A stretch of 64,000 nt of DNA. It comes from Anodontia alba (taxonomy: Eukaryota > Mollusca > Bivalvia > Lucinida > Lucinidae). Made by a program: the position numbers and the translations under genes. The notes beneath the pieces were generated by a model. That model was not told the DNA's origin, searched no databases, and worked only from the letters and a program-made list of their open reading frames with translations. This document shows positions 31,500 to 43,536 of the stretch, piece after piece; position 1 is the first letter of the stretch; each line of letters starts with the position of its first letter. The stretch covers positions 74,387,182 through 74,451,181 of the forward strand of contig OZ024826.1 in NCBI GenBank assembly GCA_964016985.1. The letters are read 5' to 3'.

Positions 31500-33215
31500 A
31501 TACACATATAACATCTTCAAACAACATCTCCTCCCAAACCATAAGTCAGACTGAGCCCAAACTTGATGCGTGTGCGTGTGTGTGTGTGTTGGTGTGTGTG
31601 TGTGTGTGTGGGGGGGGGGGGGGTGGGGTGGCGGTGGGCATCGGAGCGACATAAAGATTCAGAATTGCTATCTGTTTCGATATCCAAGATGGCCGCCATG
31701 GCGGCCGTCTTGAAAATTCTTCAAATGACATCTCCTCCGAAACCTTGGAGCCGAAACTTGATGGGAAGCATCAGAGCGACATAGAGATTCAGAATTGCTA
31801 AAATCATTACGTTCGGCTGTACAAGATGGCTGCCTGGGTGGCCATCTTGAAAATCTTGAAACCACATCCGCTCCAGAACTGTCAGATTGAGCCGAAACTT
31901 GGTGGATGGCATTGGGGCAACATGGAGGTTTAGAATTATTAAAATCATTTCGTTCCCATATCCAAGATGATCGCCATGTTGTCCATCTTAAAAATCTTCA
32001 AATAACCTCTCCCAAACCATTAGTCGGATTGAGCTTAAACTTGATGGTAGGCATCGGAGCAACATAGAGATTCAGAATGGCTAAAATCATTGCGTTCTGA
32101 TATCCAAGATGGCCGCTACAGTGGCCATCTTGAAAATCTTGAAACGACATCTGCTCCCAAATGGTATGTTAGATTGAGCTAAAACTTGGTGGGAGGCATT
32201 GGGGAGACCTGGAGATTCAGAACTGCTAAATTCGTTCCATTCCGACATCTAAGATTGAAATTCTTCAAATGACATCTCCTCCCAAACCGTAATGCGGATC
32301 GAGCCAAAACTTGATTATCGGCATCGGAGTGACATAGAAATTCAGGATTGCTGAAATTGTTCTGGTCCGATATCTGAGATGGCCCCCAAGGTGGCCATCT
32401 TGAAAATCTTCAAACCTCATCTGCTCCCTAATGGTAAATCAGATTGTGACAAAACTTGGTGGGAGGCATTTGGGTAACATGGAGATTCAGAATTGCTAAA
32501 AACATTTTTTACGATCCGCGATGGCTGCCGCAGCAGCATTTTTGAAGATCTCCTATTGTTAGATCACCTGGAGCTTATGCTATGGTCTATTGACCATGGT
32601 CCATCCCTCATCCGTATGTCCGTCTGTAATTTTTCACGTTTTAGACATCTCCATCAGAATCGTATCCACGTTGACTGCCATGGCGGCCATCTTGAAAGTC
32701 TTCAGTTGTTATCTGCTCCCGAACAGTAAGTCGGATGGAGCGGAAACTTAGTGGAAGGCATCCGGGCAGCATTAATATTTAGAATTATTTAAATGGTTCC
32801 GTTCTGGTATCCAAAATGGCCACCATGGCAGCCATCTTGAAAATCTTCAAATCGCATCTGCTCCCTAACGGTAAGTCTGATTGAGCTTAACTTGATGGGA
32901 GGCAATGGCGTGTTATGGAAATTCAGAATTGCTAAAATTATTCTGTTCTAATATCCAAGATAGCATCCATCTTGAAATTCTTCAAACCACATCTCCTCCA
33001 ATACAGTAAGTCAGATTGCGCTGAAATATGAAGGTAGGTATCGGGGTGACATGGAGATTCAAAATTGCTAAATTGTTCAGTTCCAATATTCAAGATGGAC
33101 CCATGGTGGCAATCTTGGAACTCTTCAAACAACACCAGATTCTAAATTGCTAACGGCTGTCTGATCTGATATCCAAGATGGCCACCATGGTACAATGATC
33201 AGTCTAATCCATGTG
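31500..33215. repeat. Degenerate tandem array, about 140-bp unit
   Basis: Repeated words CCAAGATGGCCGCCATGG, CATCTTGAAAATCTTCAAA, CATCTGCTCCC and GAGATTCAGAATTGCTAAA recur every 137-145 bp, about 12 units. A (GT)n/G run lies at 31565-31625. Confidence 0.85.
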
Positions 33216-33318
33216 AGCGATTCTAGCCCACTTGGGCCTCTAGTTTGTTATAAATAATAGACCCCGCCGGATATCTGGCTTTTAGAAGTCTTCGGGTGGC
33301 TGAGTTCACGAGGTTTCA

Positions 33319-33628
33319 GCCGGCCTCGGTGGCTCAGTTGGATGCGCCGTCCGACTGGAGACCAGGAGGTCGCGGGATCAACCCCCGCAGAGGTCGGCAA
33401 CATTCTTTCGTAGAGATTGATCATGAAATATTTTCTACGGTCATTCTCTCCCTGCCGCTGATTCAAGAAGGGCAGTTGTAAGTTTCTGGCGAAAGAATGT
33501 GCACAATACTGGTTAACCGCTTAGAGGATTAAGCCTGCCCAGTAAACGTGTGGTTAGGTAAACTGACCGCGCTCGACATGACCCCATTGGATTGACTGGG
33601 CCGTAAAACCTCAACACAAACAAACAAA
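33319..33628 (+). repeat. SINE-A, full length
   Basis: 310 bp. tRNA-like head with box A TGGCTCAGTTGG (33330-33341) and a box B-like GGGATCAACCC (33374-33384); body with GGCGAAAGAATGTGCAC; tail with CGCTCGACATGACCCCATTG and CAAACAAACAAA. Flanking 13-bp duplication TCACG[A/G]GGT[T/C]TCA at 33306-33318 and 33629-33641. Confidence 0.9.
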
Positions 33629-33730
33629 TCACGGGGTCTCAGGTTCGAATCCCACTGGTGGTCGAATTCAGCTAACTACTATACTGCGCTTTATTGCAAA
33701 GAGCCTTTCATAATTACCCTTCCATCGTCT
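33629..33730 (+). repeat. Remnant of an older tRNA-like SINE
   Basis: Box B GGTTCGAATCCCAC follows directly after the SINE-A target duplication. A possible box A (GTGGCTGAGTTCACGAGG) lies just left of SINE-A, so the younger SINE seems to have landed between the two boxes. Confidence 0.5.
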
Positions 33731-33827
33731 TGATATGACATACATAATGTTGAAAGGACGTAAAAACACCAAACTCCTCATAATGATCATCTCTATCATG
33801 ATCATGATCATCTGTAATCATCATCAA

Positions 33828-33960
33828 TGTGACAGCGGCGGCCGGAAAACGCAGTCGGTAGAGCTTCGGAACGGTATTCCGAGTGTCCCGGGTTCGAGGC
33901 CCGATACGGCTGTACATTTGTCTCACCCCGTTACAATCATCATTACATCATCTTCATATC
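33828..33960 (+). repeat. tRNA-derived SINE head
   Basis: ACGCAGTCGGTAGAGC (box A-like), an anticodon-arm hairpin TCGGAACGGTATTCCGA and box B GGGTTCGAGGCCC. Body short, ending in ATCATCATTACATC. Confidence 0.6.
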
Positions 33961-33975
33961 TGTGTATTAATGAGT

Positions 33976-34188
33976 TAACACTTTCAGTCCTGTGGACCAA
34001 GACAGATACCTTTGCAAACAGTGTAGATCCAGATGAGACGGCTCATTATGAGCCGTCTCATCTGGATCTACACTGTTTGCCATTCTGGTTTTGAATTACA
34101 ACTGTCACCCTTTTAGCAGCAAATGGATGTGTCCAAATGCAGCGATGGAAGAGTCTATTCCAGGAACACAGGGTTGAAAGGGTTAATA
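33976..34188. mobile_element. P1-type MITE, GAGACGGCTC subfamily
   Basis: Ends TTAACACTTTCAGTCC / GGGTTGAAAGGGTTAA. The central hairpin (34016-34081) is near perfect: GTGTAGATCCAGATGAGACG facing its complement. Confidence 0.8.
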
Positions 34189-34404
34189 TTTCCTTTTTAC
34201 TGTTGTAGCACAGAATTGCACTAATAGGGATGGCTACACCATCACAGACGCTGAAGAAGTACTACAGGAAGGTAGGTGCACTTTGTGGCCGTGCCAAGCG
34301 AAAAGATGCCTTCGAGGTGCACAAAATGCACCGATTTAGATTCATCCCGCGCATGAGCAAAAGTTGCATCCGGGCGTTTGCTTTCCATTTATACATTCGG
34401 TGGG

Positions 34405-34475
34405 ACAGTGAAGGCCCTGATCAGACTGCGCATGCTTCGCTGTCCGCATATGCCCGAAGTCATAGTTTTGCTTGA
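34405..34475. repeat. P2-like palindrome, degenerate
   Basis: GTGAAGGCCCTGATCAGACT is one arm; the second is not intact. Confidence 0.45.
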
Positions 34476-35149
34476 CGCGTCCAAATATAATGCTGGCATC
34501 ACCTCTTGTAATGTGAGACGCGAGAAAAAAAGGTTCTTTGCAATTTCCTTCGCATCAACTTTTCAATGCGCATGCCCGACCGTTTAGAAAGGTCACATGT
34601 CTGGTTCTTCGGGCTGAAGTTTTCCCTTCGCTTACGTTAGCTAACGAGTTCTGGCGAGATTGTGCGGATGTCTTTGCTGTTAGCATAATAACGGGCTCTT
34701 TTCCTATGACATGGCTCATATGATGCGAACTGTGAACAGTGGCAGAATGGGAATCACTCGGTGTATTACGTAACAAAAGGCTGATAGCCAATTAACCATA
34801 CGGTTTCTTTTTAGCTCACCTGAGCATAGATTTACAAGAATAACTAATAGTGTAGCCACATCTTTCCACACTTTCAAACCTGAATGCCATAGATTTGATC
34901 AAATCTTGTTAGTAGTAGAATTAGATTGGGATGGGCGATTGACTATATACGAGTTATGGACGAATCCGTTTGAAACGGTCTTTGCCATGGCAACATAAAG
35001 GTCCCAGAGACTATATTGGGGGAAAGATTTTCCCCACCATAACACTCTATTTTTGATCGGATCTTCTAACGAGTGGGTAACCAGGACCTGCGAAAACCAG
35101 CCAGCTCTGATTTTTTTTCACTTCGGAGTTATAATTGTTGCCCGTTTAT
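34476..35149. other. No gene; AGCTCACCTGAGC word at 34815
   Basis: Contains one copy of TTAGCTCACCTGAGC, the opening word of the long tandem elements elsewhere, but no array follows. Confidence 0.4.
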
Positions 35150-36580
35150 CTATATATTTTATATGAGGTAAATTTTCTATCTGGAAGCCTTTTACAAGCC
35201 GTTTACATGTTCTCTGCCGGGCTTATCACTTAAATGTTCGAGTCAACATACACGTTGATGTCATTCATGACGTCACAGTGATGTTGATGTTTGTCATGTT
35301 AATTGCAAGAATTTACAACTGTCAGTGTCATGAATAGATTTAACTACAGTATTATATTTTCGAATGCTTTGTTATATTATACTTCGCATAAAATGAAAAT
35401 GGTTTTTACCTTGACTTGTTTCAGGCTAAAAGATTGTTGAAGTCAGCACATTGAACACTGAGTACTGACATGAAAAGTATAAGCATTATATTTGATATAC
35501 ATATATGTTCTGACACATTTAATCCATGGTTAATTTCACTTTGCTCTGCTAACAACGGATCCAATGCTTTTGACCTTGAAGTTTAACTGTCTTAAACACC
35601 TTTCCAGTTTTCGTCTTATATGATTTTCATGGTTTTCGCAGAGAAAAGAATTCAACACCGATCTTACAGTCATTAGACTCTCCGGTAGTTGTGAAAACAT
35701 TTTTTATATCATAGTCATCCTCTCCCCGATCATCACCTTCCGCCTCTGCATCATATATATAATCGATGTATTCTGAGTTGTTTTGTTCCTTTATCTGGCT
35801 GATGTCTGTCATAACCTAAATACCATTAAACAGAGGCGATGATTGCGCAGCATCCGACGGTTTGACTAACTACACTGCTCTGGCAATATCTCTGAGGGCA
35901 ATATCAGCCTCTGATTAGTGCCAGCCCTTGACTGTATTCTAACCAGAGAGTATGTTTCTTGTAGAAATGTGGCGATATTGTATTGGGGCTTTCAGAATTT
36001 CAGATTCATGTTTGTGTACTAAACTATTGTACTGGTTCTCGGATGATAAATGTTCTTCCATGTATGCTTTGACCTGCTTAAGCTGGTAAACATCAAAAGT
36101 TAAATTTCTCAGTTCTTCCTCTTACAGCTTAGGAAGTCACCAAGGGCTGCCTAATCTATCTCACTCCATATAACACGTCTTTTATCCCACTTTCCTGTCC
36201 GGACAGTTTCTTTTAGAATGTTTTCTGGTTTTGATTTAGCGACCATTTGCTCTGCAATTACAGTATCGTAGTCATTTGTTTTGACAAGGAGTGATCTGAA
36301 AGCATTGCAAACTGCACACACAATTCATACATAATTCCCAATGAATTGAATCAGATTGTTAGGCATCACATTGCTCAATGCTTTCCGCTGTTTAATTCGG
36401 TCATTTGCTGATTCAACCACCCACCTTACTTTAGTTACAAGCCTCGATTCGTTTGCTTCTTGAGTTGTGTGTTGTTTCTCTGATTTTTAAGAATATTGGA
36501 CATTTCAGCTTGTATATCTTTATCGGTAAGTAGGTCTATGACATCTCTGACCCCTCTGTCTTCCATATGGTACGTACTCA
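35150..36580 (-). pseudogene. DDE_Tnp_4 (PIF/Harbinger-like) transposase remnant
   Basis: Minus-strand blocks, separated by stops and shifts. About 36435-36564: MEDRGVRDVIDLLTDKDIQA. About 36300-36440: ESRLVTKVRWVVESANDRIK followed by ALSNVMPNNLIQFIGNYV and VCAVCNAFRS, which resemble the C-terminal part of DDE_Tnp_4 transposases (vRWVVExxNgRiK and the last catalytic region). About 35990-36110: LTFDVYQLKQVKAYMEEHLS, a segment found downstream of the DDE domain in some animal members. At 35627-35812 an acidic tail frame follows. Dead. The 3' region 35157-35810 is repeated inverted at 41895-42610. Confidence 0.65.
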
Positions 36581-36823
36581 ATTTTTGCTAACCCTAGCAT
36601 TGGAAAAATATACGATTTATTTTGATAATTGAAGAAAGCCTGGATATGTCTCTATATAAAACAACTTATAGCAGATATGCATACAATGCACTTCGCGAAA
36701 ACGTGCACGTTGATATGGAGGCCAAGTTGATGCTTAACAAATTCTAAGTATACAAAACCTTGTGTAATCAGCTTAAAATCATAAAAAAAGAAAGAAAAAA
36801 AATGCTCATAATAGAAAGCAGAA
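36581..36823. other. No supported feature
   Basis: AT-rich, no coding signal. Confidence 0.4.
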
Positions 36824-36949
36824 TCCCAGCGGGCACATGACGTAAATATAACGTCGCCTCAACGTCGATGCAACGTCATGTCGATGCAACGTCATGACGT
36901 TGCATCGACGTTGAGGCGACGTTATATTTACGTCATGTGCCTGCCGGGA
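36824..36949. mobile_element. Hairpin MITE, CCCAGCGGGCACA family
   Basis: 126 bp that fold back nearly completely: TCCCAGCGGGCACATGACGT... to ...ACGTCATGTGCCTGCCGGGA, with CAACGTCGATGCAACGTC repeated next to the centre. Arms differ at about two positions. Confidence 0.85.
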
Positions 36950-37608
36950 TGTTTATTTTCTCATACGCATATGTACACATGACGTCAGTAGTGACACCCC
37001 AATTGTTTTTCGCATTTAAGAGAGAATACCCGATTTTCCTGTCTGACATCAATTTTTAAATATCGCAAGCAAACTGCATTTCAAATAAATTTTCTACCGT
37101 TTTCTATAGCCATTATTACAGGGAATACAGAAATGGATTAACACCTAAAAAAAAAAAAATGTTCGATTTTTCGTCCAATATGGCCACTACGATAAACCTG
37201 TAAGAAAACGTTTGAGTGCAAATTTTATGACACCATTTAGAATGACAAGTTTTAAATTTTACCAGACATCTTTCGGGCGTTCGGGCTTATGGTTTTTCAA
37301 TAAAAAATATTCGTGTAGAACACTGTATTGTACTTACGTAAGTCTTAAACGTGCATGTAGAGGGGAATCGCGCGCATTTCTTCCTGTCCATAATTTCAAA
37401 ACGCTTGTTAACGAACTATACTGGGTAAGAATGTATGAAGACCAAATATAATAACTGGCGTAATTTCCGCAAACAAATATGTTTATCAAAATTCCATAAA
37501 ATTCGAGCCGTTTTACAAAACGCCACAAGCATTTAAACAATCAGTGCTAATTTATATTCAGACATCAACTGTACCGCGAGTTGGGTGTATATTGGGTTAT
37601 TTTACCTG

Positions 37609-37610
<2 letters not shown>
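36950..37610. other. No supported feature
   Basis: Open frames here are short and low in coding character; no repeat recognised. Confidence 0.4.

Positions 37611-37697
<87 letters not shown>
37611..37697. repeat. (AT)n microsatellite
   Basis: About 43 uninterrupted AT units. Confidence 0.97.
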
Positions 37698-38632
<935 letters not shown>

Positions 38633-38784
38633 ATAAATGAACATTTTAGCCGTTGTTTTTCTTTATTTCTCTGCTTCATCTTTTACTATATTTTGATATT
38701 GATTAACCTGTTAGCAAAAGCAGTACTTCCGTACGACCCAAATCATATTACGGAAAATCAAAAACAACATATTCTTATGGGCAA

Positions 38785-39135
38785 TGGCGTAAAATACTGC
38801 CTTTCTTTCTTTCATTACGTCTAAACTTCCTAGGAGGACAAGATGGTGTACATTGTACACCCCGGGTTGCAGGATGAAGGCCTACAAGTAACCGATTTGA
38901 ATTACCGTATGGTTCTTTAACCTGCACATGGTGTGACTTTCCCTGCACAGGGGACCTCCAGTTAACATCCCGATCCAAAGGACGGTAAGCACACTTTTCA
39001 TTTCATGCCTGCAAATGACATGAAGGAAAGCATATTCGGACACCGAAAATTCCCTCGCCTAAGCCTGGTGTCTATCCCAGTACCTCTAGCTCTAGAGGCC
39101 AGTGCGCCCACCACTGAGCTACCTCGCTACCTAAA
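38785..39135 (-). repeat. tRNA-derived SINE, minus strand
   Basis: Read on the minus strand, a head with GTAGCTCAGTGGTGGGCG (box A) starts near 39130; the body contains AACTGGAGGTCCCCTGTGC and GGTTAAAGAACCATACGG, then a GTGTACATTGTACAC palindrome. The body words resemble the conserved core domain found in several invertebrate SINEs (inference from memory of such domains). Confidence 0.6.
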
Positions 39136-39624
39136 ATACGTGTTTTATACGTCTTTGGGACAATGTATGTGTTTCGTTGACAGGGAAATACAAAGCTAAG
39201 TGATGTGAATGTTGCTTTTCACGCACAGTCAGATACTTGATAAGTAAAACATTAAAACCAGTCAAATAATAAATCTTTACCTTTCATAGTTAAAATCAGT
39301 CAAAACCACATATTATTTCAATGAAGGAAACAGTTTTGTTTCCATGGCAACGCAATTTTTTCTTAAGTGTAACTTTATTTTTCTTTCTAAATTGCCATCC
39401 AGTACTTGACAATCAAAGTGGTGAAAAACAGAATTGCAGTGTAAACAGAATATATTGAATAAAACTGTGCTTTTATGGGATAAATTCGACATATTTCTTG
39501 CCATGGCAACATAAATTTCTGTGTCATGTTGATTTTGTTCATAAATTTGTGTTTCAATTTAACAACTATAAAACTATCATCCAGTACTTGACAATCACAT
39601 ATTATTTCAATGAAGGAAACATCC
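39136..39624. other. Local direct duplication, no gene
   Basis: CACATATTATTTCAATGAAG occurs at about 39306 and 39596; CCATCCAGTACTTGACAATC occurs at about 39395 and 39579. Confidence 0.6.
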
Positions 39625-39718
39625 TGCCCAGTAAACGTGTGGTTAGGTAAACTGACCGCGCTCGACATGACCCCATTGGGTTGACTTGGCAGTAAAAGCT
39701 CAACACAAACACAACAAA
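39625..39718 (+). repeat. SINE-A tail fragment
   Basis: GCCCAGTAAACGTGTGGTTA through CGCTCGACATGACCC to CTCAACACAAACACAAC. Confidence 0.8.
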
Positions 39719-39764
39719 TGGCAACATTGCATATATGAGCCGCCAAAAACTCAAGAGGCATGTG

Positions 39765-39955
39765 CACCCAGCGGAGACTCAGATCAGCCTAGGCATCTGC
39801 GCAGTCTGATCAGTTTTCACAGTCTACAATTCAATTCTTTATTTTCAAAAGCCATAGAAACCTTAGCTACTTAGCAATCCACTGAATGCAGAGCAAAGAC
39901 TGATCAGACTGTGCGGATACCCATGTTGATCTGATTCTTCCCTGGGAGCCCAGTC
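39765..39955. repeat. P2 palindromes, two degenerate
   Basis: 39768-39830 (GCGGAGACTCAGATCAGCCT / GCGCAGTCTGATCAG) and 39893-39955 (GCAAAGACTGATCAGACTGT). Confidence 0.6.
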
Positions 39956-40019
39956 ATTTTGTTGGTTTTGTCATGCGCTGGCTCAGTTATGGTAAAAACC
40001 GTTTAAATCAGCAGGCCGT

Positions 40020-40335
40020 ATACCTTCTGGCGCAGTGGCTTAATTACTAGAGCGTCCGGCTTGCGTCCAGGAGGTTGTGGTTTCGATCCCCGGCCGAGTC
40101 ATACCAAAGATTTTCAGAATGGTATTAGCTGTTCCTTTGTTTGCGCTCAGCATTGAGAAAGCAGAACTGGTCGGTTCGGTGTCAGTATGAATGTCGCGCC
40201 ATGTGTCTGAGGTGTGATATGTCAGTGAGGCAGCACTCTTAAAGTGAGCATTGAGCTCCTTGTCACATCCAGACACCTTCGCGATATGACTGAAAGATTG
40301 TTGAAAGCGACGTAAAGTCTGAATAAGCTAAAAAT
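40020..40335 (+). repeat. SINE-C, tRNA-derived
   Basis: Head with TGGCGCAGTGGCTTAATTAC (box A-like) and box B GGTTTCGATCCCC; body with GGTCGGTTCGGTGTCAGTAT and GAGGCAGCACTCT; tail GACTGAAAGATTGTTGAAAG. The same body and tail recur at 49462-49645. Confidence 0.7.
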
Positions 40336-40663
40336 TAATAACCTTGGAACTGAATATCAACATTGATGGTTGAAGTGTCTGACAAGCGATTACCCTTCAG
40401 AAGCCCAGTTTTTCAAAAGACAGTCCATATCACAGTGAATTTGGTGCACTAAATGAATGTTCGGTATTTCATAAAACCCTACTAAATTCAACAAGACTCC
40501 GTAAAACTGATTACTGACGAAAGTAGGTGTCTTCATCATGATTCATCGCTATGATGTTGGTTGTAAGGCGTGTTTTCGATGCTAGGGTTACATTTTTTTT
40601 TTTTTGCACGCTACAGAAATTGAGAAACCCGACAAAAGACATCATTGTCCTAAAACCATTCAT
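40336..40663. other. No supported feature
   Basis: No coding or repeat signal except a T run at 40590. Confidence 0.4.
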
Positions 40664-40880
40664 TTAAAGTGTCAGTATTGGATTTAACCAGTTTCTTTGT
40701 AATACTTTCATCATTGTTTTGCCATCTGCTAGCACTGCTATTATGTGTCCATCTGTGGCAACTAGCATCATAGTTTTTACCAGTGGGGAGGGGGTGGGAT
40801 GGCGCGAGGTGTATAGAGGAGCACTCTTTTCAATGCAAATATAGGTGCCATCTGCTACAGACATTTCGAAGTTACTTTTA
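40664..40880 (-). pseudogene. DDE_Tnp_4 transposase fragment, first-Asp region
   Basis: Minus strand reads SVADGTYICIEKSA, then PLVKTMMLVATDGHIIAVLA. DGTYI is the first catalytic-Asp region of DDE_Tnp_4 transposases, and LVKxMMxVATDGxI follows it in that family. The middle is rearranged, and the frame ends at 40664. It may belong to the same transposon family as 35150-36580. Confidence 0.65.
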
Positions 40881-41364
40881 CTAGATTTACTGGAGCTTTA
40901 TAATGTATACAAAAAACACTACTGCCTAATATGGCGCCTTGTCAAACGCCAAAATTGATACAGACTATATTTGGTTAAAAATTAGGTTTATTAAACAAAT
41001 CTGGTAAAAGCAACGATTTTACTTGCTGAATAAATTTCTGGGCTGATAAAAAAGACAAAACAAAAACAATTAATATGCAATATCATAAAGACCCCGAAAC
41101 AAATATCGAGAGGATAACCGGTAACTAACATATACAGAGAAGATAACAAGTAACTGAATGGTTTGGAGTAGATGTTAAGATAACACTAACAAAGGGTTCA
41201 GAGAATAAGAGTCTGACTTACATATACTAAGAGAGAGCTAATCTTAGTGCTTTTCGTACGTTTGTTCGATTTGTGTTTGTTTGGATATGTCGGTTTCCTC
41301 TTCTTTTTGGGGTCTGGGAAGGGCTGCGGTTTGTGATTGTGGCACTCCCTGGACTTTTCTCTTA

Positions 41365-41398
<34 letters not shown>

Positions 41399-41540
41399 AG
41401 CAATAAATGTTTACAAGCTGAAATGCCCCGTTTCCTATAAGTCATAAAACTACATATAACCTAAGAATCAGATCAACCGAGGCAGGTAACAAAAAATAAT
41501 GTGGGTTGTGGAATAGATATAAGGACAAAATAAAACCATG
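40881..41540. other. No gene; poly-T at 41368-41394
   Basis: AT-rich with a 27-base T run. Confidence 0.5.
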
Positions 41541-42610
41541 GAAGTCATTAGCAATATGATGCCAGTCAGCCCGACACCATTTCTTGGGGACTATATTAGA
41601 CAAGCACGTGCAGTTTGCAGTGCTTTCAAACCACCGGCTGTCACTACAATTAGAATATTACAATTACAGAGTGAATAGTGGCTTCATCAAAACCATAAAA
41701 CAAAGAAAAAGGACCCGACATCTGATAGCCAGTGCGGAATTTTAGTACACCAACATGAATCTGGTATTCTAAAGGTTCAAATAAAATCACATAGCACTTC
41801 TGACAGAGTGGTTTGAATAAAGTTAAGGACTAGCACGTCAGGAGCTGGAACTGTCAGTGTAGTGTAAGTAGTCAAACCGTCAGATGTTGCCACACATCGC
41901 CTTTGTTATGTTGTCGTGATAAAGTTACGATAGGTATCAGCCAGATAAAGGCACAATAATCTCAGCTATGACTACTTGGAATAATATATATGATGCAAAG
42001 GCAGAAGTTGATGCCCCTAGAAAGGATGACTAAGTTATAATGTTTTCACAAATACTGGAGAGTCGACTGTAAGAGGTGTGTTGAACTCATTTCTCTGAGG
42101 AAAGTCATAAAAATCAGGTAAAACGAAAACTGGAAACATGTTTATGATAGTAAAAGTTCAAGGTCAAAACCAATCGATCCAGTGTTAGCAATACAAAGTG
42201 AAATTAACAATGGATTAAATGTATCAGAACATACGTATATGATGCTTAACTTTTTCATGTCAGTGCTCAACATTTTCAAGGGCACTGACTTAAACAATCT
42301 TTTAGCCTGTGACCTTGAAGCAAGTCACGGTTAAAACCATTTTCATTCCGTGTGTAGTATAATAGAATAAAGCATTCGAAAACATAATACTTTAGTTAAT
42401 TCCATCCATTTCACTTACCGTTATAAATTCTTGTAATTAAGAAAACATTTTTGTAATTGAAAAACAGCAATATCACCGTGACGTCATGAATGACATCAAC
42501 GCATATGTTGACACAGTCAGGCAGAAAACATACATACAGCTTGTAAAAGACTTCCAGATAGCAATTTCACCTCATATAAAGATAAAGATACTTGAGATTC
42601 GCAACATGAT
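41541..42610 (+). pseudogene. DDE_Tnp_4 transposase remnant, inverted copy
   Basis: Plus strand 41547-41680 reads VISNMMPVSPTPFLGDYIRQ and AVCSAFKPPAV, matching the 36.3-kb block; 41745-41800 reads ILVHQHESGILKVQIKS. The sequence 41895-42610 is the inverted, diverged equivalent of 35157-35810. No intact frame. Confidence 0.6.
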
Positions 42611-42726
42611 TTTGCTTTGGAATGAATAATTACCAAACATCATTTGAGGTTATAGAATTATATAATAGCTGTAAATCTGTGTATTTGTTTATCACCAGTT
42701 GGGTTAGAGTGGAAGTTATTGGTTGT

Positions 42727-43010
42727 GTTGAGGTTTTACGACCCGTCAACCCTTGTGGGTCATTTTGTGTCGTCTCCCAGAGAAAGGAAGAAAAGAGATA
42801 GAAGAAAAGTGGAGGAAATGAAAGAGAGGCGTAGAGAAGAAAGAGGGAAATGAAAGAAAGTGAAGGAATAGAAGAAATAACATTTCCCCTCTACCTTTAC
42901 CTGCTGCAAGGACAGCAGGCCTTGCCCAACTGTAAGCCAATATCAGTTGGACGCCCCGGTGACAAAAGCTACAGAACACCTTCGCCTCACCCAACCACCT
43001 CCTAGGGTGA
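42727..43010 (-). repeat. SINE-B, minus strand
   Basis: Minus-strand copy with the head GGTGGTTGGGTGAGGCGAAG, ACGCCCCGGTG complement, TTGGGCAAGGCCTGCT, a pyrimidine tract and tail. No clear target duplication. Confidence 0.8.
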
Positions 43011-43119
43011 AAGTTACCCCGACCACTTAATTTGAATATATCTTCCAAACAATTGCTCAATTCAACTGAATATTTTGCATAACTAAAGCCAATACATAAG
43101 GTCATTTAAAAGGATTAAA

Positions 43120-43413
43120 GGGGGTGGTTGGGTGGTGCGAAGGTGTCCTTTATCTTACGTCACCGGGGCGCCCAACTGTATTGGCTTACAGCTGGGCAAG
43201 GCCTGCTATCCTTGTAGCAGGTAAGGGTAGAGGGGAATGTTTTTATTTCTTCTGTTTCTTTACTTTCATTTCTGTTCCTCTTTCTTCCCTGTCCCTTTCT
43301 TTCATCTCCTCTACTATCTCTTCTATCTTTTTTCTCCCTTTCTCTGGGAGACGACACAAAATGACCCACAAGGGTTGACGTGTCGTTAAACCCCAACTCA
43401 ATCAATCAGTCAA
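43120..43413 (+). repeat. SINE-B, full length
   Basis: Starts GGGGTGGTTGGGTGGTGCGA, middle CAGCTGGGCAAGGCCTGCTA, then a pyrimidine tract of about 110 nt and a tail CACAAAATGACCC...GGGTTGACGTGTCGTTAAAC ending in CAATCAATCAG. Perfect 14-bp duplication TTAAAAGGATTAAA at 43106-43119 and 43414-43427. No tRNA boxes recognised in its head. Confidence 0.9.
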
Positions 43414-43496
43414 TTAAAAGGATTAAAAAGAAAATTGGCTGAAGTCTAAACACAGGCCATATTAACGCTACCCCCTTTTTTTTCCAAAAGAAGCAC

Positions 43497-43500
<4 letters not shown>

Positions 43501-43530
<30 letters not shown>
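43501..43530 (+). repeat. Poly-A tract
   Basis: About 30 A residues next to the end of a tandem element. Confidence 0.9.

Positions 43531-43536
<6 letters not shown>

Noticed and set aside
39387..39767. 126-residue minus-strand frame
   Set aside because: Covers a local duplication and a SINE-A tail; no coding signature.
43124..43378. Open frames repeated at 43124, 47642 and 49915 with similar peptides
   Set aside because: They recur because they lie in SINE-B copies; the shared peptide reflects the SINE, not a gene family.
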